From assembly GCA_030425045.1 (NCBI GenBank), contig JAUHVL010000025.1, positions 1 to 48,383 of the forward strand: a DNA stretch of 48,383 nt, given 5' to 3'. The notes beneath the pieces were generated by a model. That model saw only the letters and a program-made list of their open reading frames with translations. It searched no databases and was not told where the DNA came from. The position numbers and the translations under genes were made by a program. Every line of letters starts with the position of its first letter. Within the stretch, counting starts at the first letter, position 1. The stretch comes from a bacterium (GTDB taxonomy: Bacteria > Bdellovibrionota > Bacteriovoracia > Bacteriovoracales > Bacteriovoracaceae). Below are positions 33,701-41,454 of this stretch, piece after piece.

Positions 33701-34501
33701 ATGAAAATAACTATTGTGACTCCTACATTTAATTCCGCAGCAACGATTCGAAGAAATATTGAGTCCGTTAGATCGCAAACATATTCAGAGATTGAGCACC
33801 TTTTTATTGATAATGAAAGCTCTGATGAAACTCGAGAGATTATCAAAAGTGCTTATGCTGATAGTGGAAACTATAGAATTATTTCTGAAAAAGACCAAGG
33901 AATATCAGATGCCTTTTCAAAGGGAGTAATCGAAGCAAGTGGTGATGTCGTTGCGATTCTTAATAGTGACGATGAATATTTTAATAGCTCCGTAATTAGT
34001 AATGTCATGAATGCCTTTTCTGACCCTGCTATTTATTTTGTTCATGGAGATATGGAATTTTTAGACGATCAGTTTGGGAGTAATATTAGAAGACCTCTTC
34101 TTTGTGATATTCGCTATGCCATGCCTTATAACCATCCCAGCTTTTTTGTACGCAAAAAACTTTATCAAGAAATTGGTGTTTTTAAATTGGAGTACCGGTT
34201 TGCGATGGATTTTGAATGGGTATGTCGACTCTATAAAAATCACCATGAAACCAAGTATGGCAATGTCTATCTCAATAGAATAGGGCCACTTGTGAGAATG
34301 CATGCGGGGGGAGCTTCGGATGTCAATGAACTTAAGTCTATCTATGAAGTCGAAAGGGCCTTGAAAGAACATGGCTTTTGGGACCTAAAAGCACAGTATA
34401 ATCAGCTTCTTCGTCGGCTTAGAATAAAGATGAAGACATTCCTTTCTTTTTTAGGGCTTTCTTCAGCAATCAAAGTGTGGCGAAAACTCAAATGGGGTTA
34501 A
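33701..34501 (+). CDS. Glycosyltransferase family 2, WcaE-like
   Basis: 266 residues. ITIVTPTFNSAATI and LFIDNESSDET are the N-terminal nucleotide-binding motifs. EKDQGISDAFSKGV and AILNSDDEYF mark the WcaE/PGL-type GT2 subgroup and hold the metal site, and FAMDFEWVCRL is the catalytic-base region. It is preceded by TATACT-rich sequence ending about 12 bases upstream and has no clear ribosome-binding site. It stands between asnB (divergent) and the lipoprotein gene 77 bp downstream. Confidence 0.87.
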   Translation: MKITIVTPTFNSAATIRRNIESVRSQTYSEIEHLFIDNESSDETREIIKSAYADSGNYRIISEKDQGISDAFSKGVIEASGDVVAILNSDDEYFNSSVISNVMNAFSDPAIYFVHGDMEFLDDQFGSNIRRPLLCDIRYAMPYNHPSFFVRKKLYQEIGVFKLEYRFAMDFEWVCRLYKNHHETKYGNVYLNRIGPLVRMHAGGASDVNELKSIYEVERALKEHGFWDLKAQYNQLLRRLRIKMKTFLSFLGLSSAIKVWRKLKWG

Positions 34502-34578
34502 CTTAATACCAACCATTAAAGTCAGATAATTTTCTTGTCGATAAGTTAAGGATTTTACAACCTAATCAATGAGGAATC

Positions 34579-35835
34579 ATGAGAAAATTAATATTCATTA
34601 TGATCAGTCTTATTCTTGTTTCATGTTCGACCACCAATAATGATAGAAAGCTTGCGAGTACTGAAGACGGTACGGCGATAAAAAACTTATCAGAGAGAAT
34701 CGATAATAGTATTCAAAACTTTGATGATTACTCTTCATTATCAAGTGATCAAAAGATCGACCTTCTCGGTGCTCTTGGATATGTCAGAAGTAAACTTGTT
34801 GATTATGGAATGTATTCTGATCAAACCTCTCATCAATTTGGTGCTGAAATTGAATTTGGCCCTATCTCTAGAAGTTCTGGGGGAAATATCTATCGAATAG
34901 AGGTTAGCCCTGAAAGCTCTCTTTACAGAGTTTCAATCGAGGCGTTAAACGGAAAAGTAAAAGTTTATAAGGTCGAACTTGTGTATTCAGATGGTTCATC
35001 AGAGCAGTTGAGTGATGAGTCTTCAAATGAGTTTGTCGAAAACTATCCGAGAGTTTTAAATATTAGTTCTGATCGTATGATTAAAGAAATCAAGTTTCAG
35101 TCTGAAGCTTGGGGTGACAATATTAATTTACTGGTAAAAGTTCACAGCGAAAGTGAAGTCCAACTACAGAAAAAAAGAGTGAGAACATTCTATTGTAATA
35201 GTGAAGACCTTTACCAAGGGCGTACTTACATTACTGATATGGGAAGCAATAGTCGTTGTGAAAAAGCAGCTCGTTCAGAAAATAATGGGAGAACATTTTA
35301 TTGCAATAGTGAAGATCTTTATCAGGGACGCACGTATATAACTGATATGGGAAATAATAGTCGTTGTGAAAAAGCAGCACGCTCCGAAAATAATGGAAGA
35401 GTATTTTATTGTAATAGTGAAGACTTGTATCAAGGACGCACTTACGTAACTGATATGGGAAATAATAGTCGTTGTGAAAGAGCTGCACGTTCTGAAAATA
35501 GTGGAAGAGCATTTTATTGTAATAGTGAGGATCTTTATCAGGGACGTAGCTACGTAACAGATATGGGAAATAATGGTCGTTGTGAAAAAGCTGCTCGTTC
35601 AGAAAATAGTGGAAGAAGTTATTATTGTAATAGTGAAGATCTCTACCAAGGTAAAACCTACGTTACGGATATGGGAAATAGTAGCCGTTGTGAAAAAGCA
35701 GCTCGTTCAGAAAATAATGGGAGAACATTTTACTGTAATAGTGAAGACCTCTATCAGGGGAAAACATATGTTACAGATATGGGGAATAGTTCTCGATGCC
35801 AAAGCGCTGCCGATTCCGAAGATGAGAATCTTTAG
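34579..35835 (+). CDS. Lipoprotein with six 36-residue Cys-pair repeats
   Basis: 418 residues. A signal peptide ends in the lipobox LVSC (Cys16). Residues about 45-200 form a compact, probably beta-rich domain. From residue 202 to the end run six near-identical repeats of 36 residues, each with FYCNSEDLYQG at the start and SRCEKAA near the end, so two Cys separated by 20 residues per unit. The last unit degenerates to end in DSEDENL. A disulfide per repeat in the periplasm or at the surface is likely. No family is recognised with confidence. GAGGAA precedes the ATG. Its stop codon overlaps the convergent radical SAM gene by 4 bp, so a functional link is possible but unproven. Confidence 0.85.
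   Translation: MRKLIFIMISLILVSCSTTNNDRKLASTEDGTAIKNLSERIDNSIQNFDDYSSLSSDQKIDLLGALGYVRSKLVDYGMYSDQTSHQFGAEIEFGPISRSSGGNIYRIEVSPESSLYRVSIEALNGKVKVYKVELVYSDGSSEQLSDESSNEFVENYPRVLNISSDRMIKEIKFQSEAWGDNINLLVKVHSESEVQLQKKRVRTFYCNSEDLYQGRTYITDMGSNSRCEKAARSENNGRTFYCNSEDLYQGRTYITDMGNNSRCEKAARSENNGRVFYCNSEDLYQGRTYVTDMGNNSRCERAARSENSGRAFYCNSEDLYQGRSYVTDMGNNGRCEKAARSENSGRSYYCNSEDLYQGKTYVTDMGNSSRCEKAARSENNGRTFYCNSEDLYQGKTYVTDMGNSSRCQSAADSEDENL
35182..35832 (+). repeat. Six tandem 108-bp coding repeats
   Basis: The unit of 108 bp (36 codons) is repeated six times in frame at 35182, 35290, 35398, 35506, 35614 and 35722. Units differ mainly at third codon positions and at a few codons (for example Arg/Lys in QGRTY versus QGKTY). 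The array is therefore not freshly amplified but could still vary in copy number. Confidence 0.92.
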
Positions 35836-36827
35836 GAAAACTGAAGCGTTGAGTTTTGTGGAATAAAGAGCTCTTCAACAATATCGATGAGCTCTACAAG
35901 TTGTTTACCTCGATAAGACTGAAACTTTATTGCTTTTAAACTTTGATACCACTTCCTAAGCTGCTCCTGATCTTCATTATAGATAGAAAGGCTTCGAGGG
36001 TTTTTCATAATTTGCAGGCCAAAACTGTATTGATTGACGTCACAATATTTCAAAAATTGTGGCAACTCTTGATAGTTTAATTTTTGAATTAAAAAATCAA
36101 GCCTAATCATTTTAATATTTCCACTACGTTTTTGATAAGCTTTTAAATCTTTCAATGTCGTTAAGAGAAGTTTCAAGTCACCATCTTGTCTTATCATTTG
36201 AAAAGTATCAGGAAAGATACTATCAATACTAACAATGAGCTTATTTATTTTTATCTTATCAAAGGAGGACTCAATCGTTTTGTTTAAGCGCCAATGGGCA
36301 TTTGTTGTAATATTAAAAAGGCAATCGGAGTTAACCTTCGATACTTCTTCAATCAATCGGTAGGTATCTTTTTGGATGAGAGGTTCTCCTCCTAAGAGGT
36401 CAATTTCTTTTAAGAAAGGAAAGATCTTTTGTGGGCCATCTCTCCAAAAACTTGAGTTGTCATAAACATGGTTAGGCCCTTCCCAAACCTTACACATAAT
36501 ACAGCGAAGGTTACATTTGCCATTTAAACGAATATCTAGTTTCTTTACAGGTTCTGTTTGTTCTACTTTTTTTTCAATATCTTTTTCGAGATGACGAAAC
36601 CAAAGATGACAACCTAGTTTTTCGATATTTTCACGACAGGTTTTTACCTCACCATCTAAAAACTCTCTTCTCAGACTTTTTAGTTTATCGCAGTTCCATA
36701 ACTCTTCTATTGTGTCATTGTGAATATGACCAAGTGAATGATCATAGAGCTGGCAGCATGGTGTGATATTACCGTCGTGGTGGAGGTTAAGTTCTAAAAA
36801 GGGCCGAACACAAAAAGGCTGCTTCAT
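35832..36827 (-). CDS. Radical SAM protein with N-terminal twitch/SPASM-like domain (second of pair)
   Basis: 331 residues. The radical SAM CxxxCxxC motif is C105-C109-C112 (GKCNLRCIMC), followed by LLGGEPL, the SAM-contacting GGE motif. The N-terminus resembles a SPASM/twitch module placed before the barrel (C6, C24-C25, C46, C64, C73), able to hold an auxiliary Fe-S cluster. Such enzymes modify peptides, proteins or sugars; the substrate is not known. It is the last gene of an operon running down from 41353 and overlaps its partner radical SAM gene by 4 bp. It ends tail-to-tail with the repeat lipoprotein. Confidence 0.85.
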   Translation of the reverse strand: MKQPFCVRPFLELNLHHDGNITPCCQLYDHSLGHIHNDTIEELWNCDKLKSLRREFLDGEVKTCRENIEKLGCHLWFRHLEKDIEKKVEQTEPVKKLDIRLNGKCNLRCIMCKVWEGPNHVYDNSSFWRDGPQKIFPFLKEIDLLGGEPLIQKDTYRLIEEVSKVNSDCLFNITTNAHWRLNKTIESSFDKIKINKLIVSIDSIFPDTFQMIRQDGDLKLLLTTLKDLKAYQKRSGNIKMIRLDFLIQKLNYQELPQFLKYCDVNQYSFGLQIMKNPRSLSIYNEDQEQLRKWYQSLKAIKFQSYRGKQLVELIDIVEELFIPQNSTLQFS

Positions 36828-38122
36828 AGAGAAACCTCACCTTCATTTCTTTTCCTATGGTGACGAACCCTCTCATAAAGCCACGGAAAAGTATGGGCGA
36901 GAGATTGGTTTCGAATCTTATCGAGCTTCATTGTTAAGCGATAAAAATTCTCAAAGTGAGAATGGTTATCTTGAGAAAGCATCATTTTAATATGAGTTCT
37001 CATCATTGCCCCAATGGCCATAATTTCTGTATTAAGTTTTTCTTGGAGGTAAAGTTTTTTGATATAACTTGTTACTTCTATTTTTATTTCTTCTTTGCTT
37101 TCGTTATCTAGTATTGATGGAGAGTAGTGGACAGGATGAATAATGGGATGAAGATAAATATTTTTTGGCTTAATCAAAAGTTTGTATAGAAAATAGTCGA
37201 TGATTTCTGGAAGGTTATATATATTAAAAATTGATAACGTAAGCTGAACACCAAAAGTCATATTATTTAATTCTGATCTAAGCCGAAAAATATTTTCTTT
37301 GATTAAATTCCAGTTACCAAGGTGTCTGATATAGTTGAATTTTTCTTCATCAATATGATCGATACTGGCGTAGATTTTTACTTCTTTAAACTCTTTCCAT
37401 AGAGAAATAAATTTTTCTAACCTTAAGGGGGGAATACTTAAGTTTGTACTATAGCTAAGTAAAATTTGATCAGCTCTGCCTTGGTTTATGAGCTCTTTAA
37501 TAAAGTTAAAATGTTGATCTTCTAGTAAGGGTTCTCCTCCTGCAAAATAAAAGCGGTCACAGTTTGGAATAGTCGTGACATCAATGTTAGCTGCTCTATT
37601 AATATAAGGTTCTTTTAGATCTCCCAACTCAATCGCATCGTTATTCCATGAGGTACTAAACTCAGGACCACAAGTACGACATGCTAAATTACATGAGTTA
37701 GAAGTTAATGTTGTGAGATATTTGATGTCTTCAGGCGAGCACTCTATCTTTTTGACTTCTTTTATCGCTTTTAGCTCATCACGGTAATACTCGTTTGATT
37801 TCTGTCTTAAGCTTTTGATACCTGACTTTTCAAAGGCCCAGCACTCGTTACAAGAACGAGGCTTTTTACCCGCCAGCATATCTTTTCGAAGTTGGGTAAA
37901 TTCAGAGGAGTTGAAAGCTTCTATCCAACTCGATGGATTTGTTTTAGGTCCATTAAATGTTTTATTAGAGCGACAGCAAGGAAAAATTCTGTTCGAATCG
38001 TATTGTAGATGGAGCCAAGGTAAAACACATAAACTATCTTCCATGACTTTATTTTTACTATGCTGCCAGCGAAAATGATTTTCGCATATCGTAATACTCC
38101 AATTGAGTTGAGTATTTCGCAT
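36824..38122 (-). CDS. Radical SAM protein with N-terminal twitch/SPASM-like domain (first of pair)
   Basis: 432 residues, or 406 if it starts at the ATG at 38044. Numbered from that ATG, the cluster motif is C118-C122-C125 (SCNLACRTC), followed by FAGGEPLLED. An N-terminal LCVLPWLHL segment with C23-C24 and C65-xx-C68 is the family's auxiliary-cluster module. The shorter start matches related proteins better; the longer start lies 12 bases after the upstream stop codon. It is paired with the second radical SAM gene through a 4-bp overlap. The product is unknown; a tailoring reaction on a glycan, peptide or lipoprotein is possible. Confidence 0.83.
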   Translation of the reverse strand: MRNTQLNWSITICENHFRWQHSKNKVMEDSLCVLPWLHLQYDSNRIFPCCRSNKTFNGPKTNPSSWIEAFNSSEFTQLRKDMLAGKKPRSCNECWAFEKSGIKSLRQKSNEYYRDELKAIKEVKKIECSPEDIKYLTTLTSNSCNLACRTCGPEFSTSWNNDAIELGDLKEPYINRAANIDVTTIPNCDRFYFAGGEPLLEDQHFNFIKELINQGRADQILLSYSTNLSIPPLRLEKFISLWKEFKEVKIYASIDHIDEEKFNYIRHLGNWNLIKENIFRLRSELNNMTFGVQLTLSIFNIYNLPEIIDYFLYKLLIKPKNIYLHPIIHPVHYSPSILDNESKEEIKIEVTSYIKKLYLQEKLNTEIMAIGAMMRTHIKMMLSQDNHSHFENFYRLTMKLDKIRNQSLAHTFPWLYERVRHHRKRNEGEVSL

Positions 38123-38134
38123 TGTGCGGCATTT

Positions 38135-38920
38135 CTAGTACCAAGAATACTCCCAATAATCATCACTTGGAGGGATGTGTTGGGAAAAGTCTAAAGTCAT
38201 TTCATCTTCTGACGAGTTTTTCTCTATCCATTCATAAACCAATTGGGGATCAAAGACCTTTAAGTGAGAAGCATCTTTTTCTTCGGGACTTGCCCAGCGT
38301 CCATTTTTCCCTAAGGCGTAACCAAATAAACTTATAAATTGTTTTGATTTATTTTCTGCAAAAAGGTGATGGGGAATTGAGATATCTCTCGACCAAGCTT
38401 GGATATAGTTTTGATCTAAAAGCCCTGCCACTTTTAGAAAGCTGAGAGCAAAAGCAATACAGCCTGCACCTTCGCCTAAAAAAGGGTTACTTAAAAAACC
38501 GGAGTATTGCTTGTGGTAGTTTCTTTTTTTATAATCAGTGAAGTATTCGATTAAACGAGTTGCTACTTGTTCATTGATGATGAAATGAAGTTGTTTAAGT
38601 CGCTTCTTGTTCTTTGCAAATTGAATATTCTTTTTAATTTTTTCTTCTGAGAATAAATCCCCTGGATAAACTTCTGTAATTAACTCCATTCCAAATTTTC
38701 CAAGAATTAAATCGAAGTAAAACTTTAAGTTTGATACTCGTCTCATCCCTGCAAGGATGACTTCGTTATCTTGATTTGTTAAACGGATATCAATATGAGA
38801 CATAAAAAAGGGATCGTTAACTAACTTATTTCGGATTAAAGTTCTGACAACGGTTCCCGGAGATTCCCAGATAATATCCTTACTCGCTCTATAGAGAATG
38901 AAGCTTAGTTTATAACTCAT
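38135..38920 (-). CDS. Uncharacterised protein in the radical SAM operon
   Basis: 261 residues with no signal peptide, no membrane helix and no family that I recognise. Conserved-looking points are SHIDIRL with His42 and GEGAGCIAFALSFL with Cys154. The order His then Cys, each at the start of a strand or helix, recalls circularly permuted papain-fold (YiiX/LRAT-like) proteins; this is only a weak pattern. The protein is rich in aromatic and basic residues, and the C-terminus is acidic and Trp/Tyr-rich (DDYWEYSWY). It overlaps the GT4 gene by 11 bp and precedes the two radical SAM genes, so it is likely part of the same process. Confidence 0.7.
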   Translation of the reverse strand: MSYKLSFILYRASKDIIWESPGTVVRTLIRNKLVNDPFFMSHIDIRLTNQDNEVILAGMRRVSNLKFYFDLILGKFGMELITEVYPGDLFSEEKIKKNIQFAKNKKRLKQLHFIINEQVATRLIEYFTDYKKRNYHKQYSGFLSNPFLGEGAGCIAFALSFLKVAGLLDQNYIQAWSRDISIPHHLFAENKSKQFISLFGYALGKNGRWASPEEKDASHLKVFDPQLVYEWIEKNSSEDEMTLDFSQHIPPSDDYWEYSWY

Positions 38921-39941
38921 ATAAGTTGTAAGTCCTTTCGGCCATGGTCTCTAGTGTAAAGGTTTTTGGAAGGGGCTCAGGTTTAGGGGGATTTTTTATC
39001 CAGTTTTCTAAAATACTGATGAACTCGTCACTATTATGAAATCGAGTTTCGAAATTATCGTGTCCTGTCACGTTTGATAAAAGTGTTGGAAGTTGACAGG
39101 CCTTAGCTTCTAAAACAGAAAGGGGGAGGCCTTCCCATCTTGCGAAACTGATATAACAATTAAGTTGAGCAAGAAATGCTATCGGGTTTAATGTTTGTCC
39201 ACAGAGTTGAACAAGGTTTCCTATATCTTTTTTTTCAATTAACTCGCTTAAGCTTTCGTGATCTGGACCTGATCCTGCAACTTTTATGATGATACGATGC
39301 TTGTTTAGGAAATCTTTGTGCTGATACGCCATTTCGATGAGCAGATCTATTCCTTTTTGAAAATGTAACCTTGCAAGAGTACCCAAAGTAAACTGAGGGC
39401 TTTTTTGTCTCAAGCGATCAAATTCTCGTTTTAAATGTTCTTGATCGATGCCATTTTCGATAATGGATATGGGAACTTGGTTAGAAAAGTTAATTTGTTC
39501 AAATTTATTTTTTTCATCATGAGAAACACAAATATATTTATTAGTTAAGGGGTGTAATAAATAATCAAGAAAGTATTTTAGTTTTCCCGCCACCGTCTTT
39601 TCCATATGTATACCATGGAAAGTATGGATACATTGAATACCAAATAACGTAAGGAGTCTGCCATAAACACCAGCTCCTCGACCGTGAGAGTGAACGAGAG
39701 AAATATTATGCTTTTTACAATGAAGTAGAAGTTTAAAATATGACCAAGGGGTGAACGAGCGCTTAGGGATTTCTATAAAATAATCTGAAACTTCTCGAAA
39801 CTTTTTTGCAAAAGGTTCTTCATCGGGAGCGGCAATACTAAGAGAGATATTTTTATTTTTTTTGAGATAACTTGCTAAATCAAGCATATGCTTAGGACCG
39901 CCACCAATATCTGCTCTTACACTTATCATTAATATTTTCAT
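38910..39941 (-). CDS. Glycosyltransferase family 4
   Basis: About 343 residues. ADIGGGPKHMLDLA is the N-terminal glycine loop, VHSHGRGAGVYGRLL and HTFHGIHMEK are GT4 acceptor-domain motifs, LARLHFQKG opens the donor domain, and RWEGLPLSVLEAKA is the EX7E motif. The ATG at 39941 overlaps the stop codon of the DUF2079 gene as ATGA; the open frame reaches 39971. It is the second gene of the five-gene operon with the radical SAM pair. Confidence 0.88.
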   Translation of the reverse strand: MKILMISVRADIGGGPKHMLDLASYLKKNKNISLSIAAPDEEPFAKKFREVSDYFIEIPKRSFTPWSYFKLLLHCKKHNISLVHSHGRGAGVYGRLLTLFGIQCIHTFHGIHMEKTVAGKLKYFLDYLLHPLTNKYICVSHDEKNKFEQINFSNQVPISIIENGIDQEHLKREFDRLRQKSPQFTLGTLARLHFQKGIDLLIEMAYQHKDFLNKHRIIIKVAGSGPDHESLSELIEKKDIGNLVQLCGQTLNPIAFLAQLNCYISFARWEGLPLSVLEAKACQLPTLLSNVTGHDNFETRFHNSDEFISILENWIKNPPKPEPLPKTFTLETMAERTYNLYEL

Positions 39942-41353
39942 GGCCAGGCATCCCAAAGTGGCTGCAAACAAGGACTAAGGATAGGTCCTTTTGCAAGAAA
40001 GTAATAATTATTATTAAGGATAATATTGTATTCACATTTATTGATAGTCTTTTCTATATCTGTTTTATTGTAGGGAAACGTATCACCAGATCCATTTTTT
40101 TCTAAGAGAAGATAATCATATTTAGAAAGTCTTTTTGAAAAAAGGCCAGCTTGAAGAATATTCATATTAGGTTTCAAAACTGTGGGTATAATTCCTCCTG
40201 TTGCTAGAATTGATTTTTCAGGTGAAATTACTTTCAGAGCTGATTTTAATTCACGAGTTTTTTCCGTTTTATCATCTGAGATAATACATTTCTTACTTTT
40301 CCCTAAATAGGCAAGTTTAAAACTTTTGGTGTAATTACCTAAACTACTGGCCAGAAATAAAGCCATTGTGAAGTAAAGAGCTTTTTTGTTTTGAAAAAAA
40401 GATTTGAGTGATGGATGAAAGAGTATTAATGACCAAATGGGGATCATTAAAAAGGGGCCATATTGAGAGTGAACCTTGTTGGTTAAAAGATGAAGACCAA
40501 TAAGTGGTAACCAAAAGAAAAATAATGGGTGAGTTAAAAATGATTTTTTATCAGTTTTTAAAATAAAATAAAGCGGGATGAAAAAAGGATATGAGATTTT
40601 AAGAAAAGGTAATAAATCAATTTGTAATAATGTTGCTAGTGGTTGATGAAATAATTGTTTTAATATAAGACCACCATAGCTAACGGTAGGCCCCATAAAC
40701 ATTGGCCTAAATAAGTAAATCATAAAGGCCATAAATACTGAGGGAAAAAAGATACCGATAAAGAGTTTATACTTTTTTTGGGTGTAAAGAATGAAAGACA
40801 TAAAAATGAGAGCAAGAGGAAAGACTTCTCTAAAAAAACAAAGGGCAAAAGCACTTAAGATAAAACCTCGATCATGATTTTTAGAATAGTAATATCCCAT
40901 TAAAAAAATGGGAATAATACTCCAAGTACTCGGATGAATAGGGTAGAGTAAGCCTGTGAGAAATGCTTTTGTTGTTAAAAGCATGAACAAAATTTCGATA
41001 GCGAAACCTTTATATTGATTGAGTTTGAGTACGATAAGGAGAAACAAAACAAAAATTCCATACTCGAAAATAATGAGTGAAGCGGGATGATAATCAAAAA
41101 TCCAGACGAAGGGGATTGCAAAAAAAATGACGGGATCAAAATGGTCATTAAAGATCTGAATATTTCGCACACTTAAATAAGGATTTAAGCTTTTCATTTG
41201 AGCAAGTTCGTAGATTGCTTGTTGGTAAATGCCAAAGTCAGTGGCATGAAAACAATTGTAGAGGATACCTCTAATATTATTGAGTAAAAGTGTAAGGCCA
41301 AAAAAGGCACATAGTGACTTTAAGATGAATTGAGTTTTTTTAAAGGTTAACAC
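39938..41353 (-). CDS. DUF2079 family membrane protein (GT-C-like)
   Basis: About 471 residues, polytopic, with around eleven hydrophobic segments. HATDFGIYQQAIYELA in the first loop and FNDHFDPVIFFAIPF are the hallmark DUF2079 features, with Asp and His placed like the catalytic loop of GT-C transferases. Its function is unknown. It heads the operon containing a GT4, an unknown protein and two radical SAM enzymes. I place the start at the GTG at 41353: a perfect TATAAT (minus strand, 41360-41365) ends exactly six bases before it. The in-frame ATG at 41371 would overlap the -10 element. Confidence 0.8.
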   Translation of the reverse strand: MLTFKKTQFILKSLCAFFGLTLLLNNIRGILYNCFHATDFGIYQQAIYELAQMKSLNPYLSVRNIQIFNDHFDPVIFFAIPFVWIFDYHPASLIIFEYGIFVLFLLIVLKLNQYKGFAIEILFMLLTTKAFLTGLLYPIHPSTWSIIPIFLMGYYYSKNHDRGFILSAFALCFFREVFPLALIFMSFILYTQKKYKLFIGIFFPSVFMAFMIYLFRPMFMGPTVSYGGLILKQLFHQPLATLLQIDLLPFLKISYPFFIPLYFILKTDKKSFLTHPLFFFWLPLIGLHLLTNKVHSQYGPFLMIPIWSLILFHPSLKSFFQNKKALYFTMALFLASSLGNYTKSFKLAYLGKSKKCIISDDKTEKTRELKSALKVISPEKSILATGGIIPTVLKPNMNILQAGLFSKRLSKYDYLLLEKNGSGDTFPYNKTDIEKTINKCEYNIILNNNYYFLAKGPILSPCLQPLWDAWP

Positions 41354-41359
41354 GGAGCA

Positions 41360-41365
41360 ATTATA
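41360..41365 (-). promoter_or_regulatory. -10 element TATAAT, leaderless start of the DUF2079/radical SAM operon
   Basis: On the minus strand TATAAT is followed by six bases and then GTG at 41353, which continues the DUF2079 frame. A -35 match at 17 bp is weak (TTTCTC). The open frame would otherwise read through the -10 element. Confidence 0.5.
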
Positions 41366-41420
41366 TCCCACGCTTAACGAATGAGAAACTGGTTATCGCT
41401 GTTGAGCAATGAAAACTTCT

Positions 41421-41448
41421 TTGAAAAGAGTATAACTCAACGTACAAT
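41421..41448 (+). promoter_or_regulatory. Leaderless promoter of the ArnT-like gene
   Basis: TTGAAA (41421-41426), a 16-bp spacer and TACAAT (41443-41448) are followed by six bases and the ATG at 41455. No ribosome-binding site is present. This is the clearest example of the leaderless arrangement in the window. Confidence 0.6.
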
Positions 41449-41454
41449 AATTTT

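Noticed and set aside
34498-34549. Inverted repeat TTAACTTA/TAAGTTAA after the WcaE-like gene as a terminator
   Set aside because: The stem is only 8 AT-rich base pairs with a 36-base loop and no T-run; chance is a fair explanation.
35231-35512. An antisense open frame across the lipoprotein repeats
   Set aside because: It exists only because each repeat is open on the other strand; it has no start signal and ends inside the array.
35182-35832. Regular direct repeats that could be taken for a CRISPR-like array or a non-coding satellite
   Set aside because: The 108-bp unit is a whole number of codons, stays in frame, has no spacers, and variation is mostly at third codon positions.
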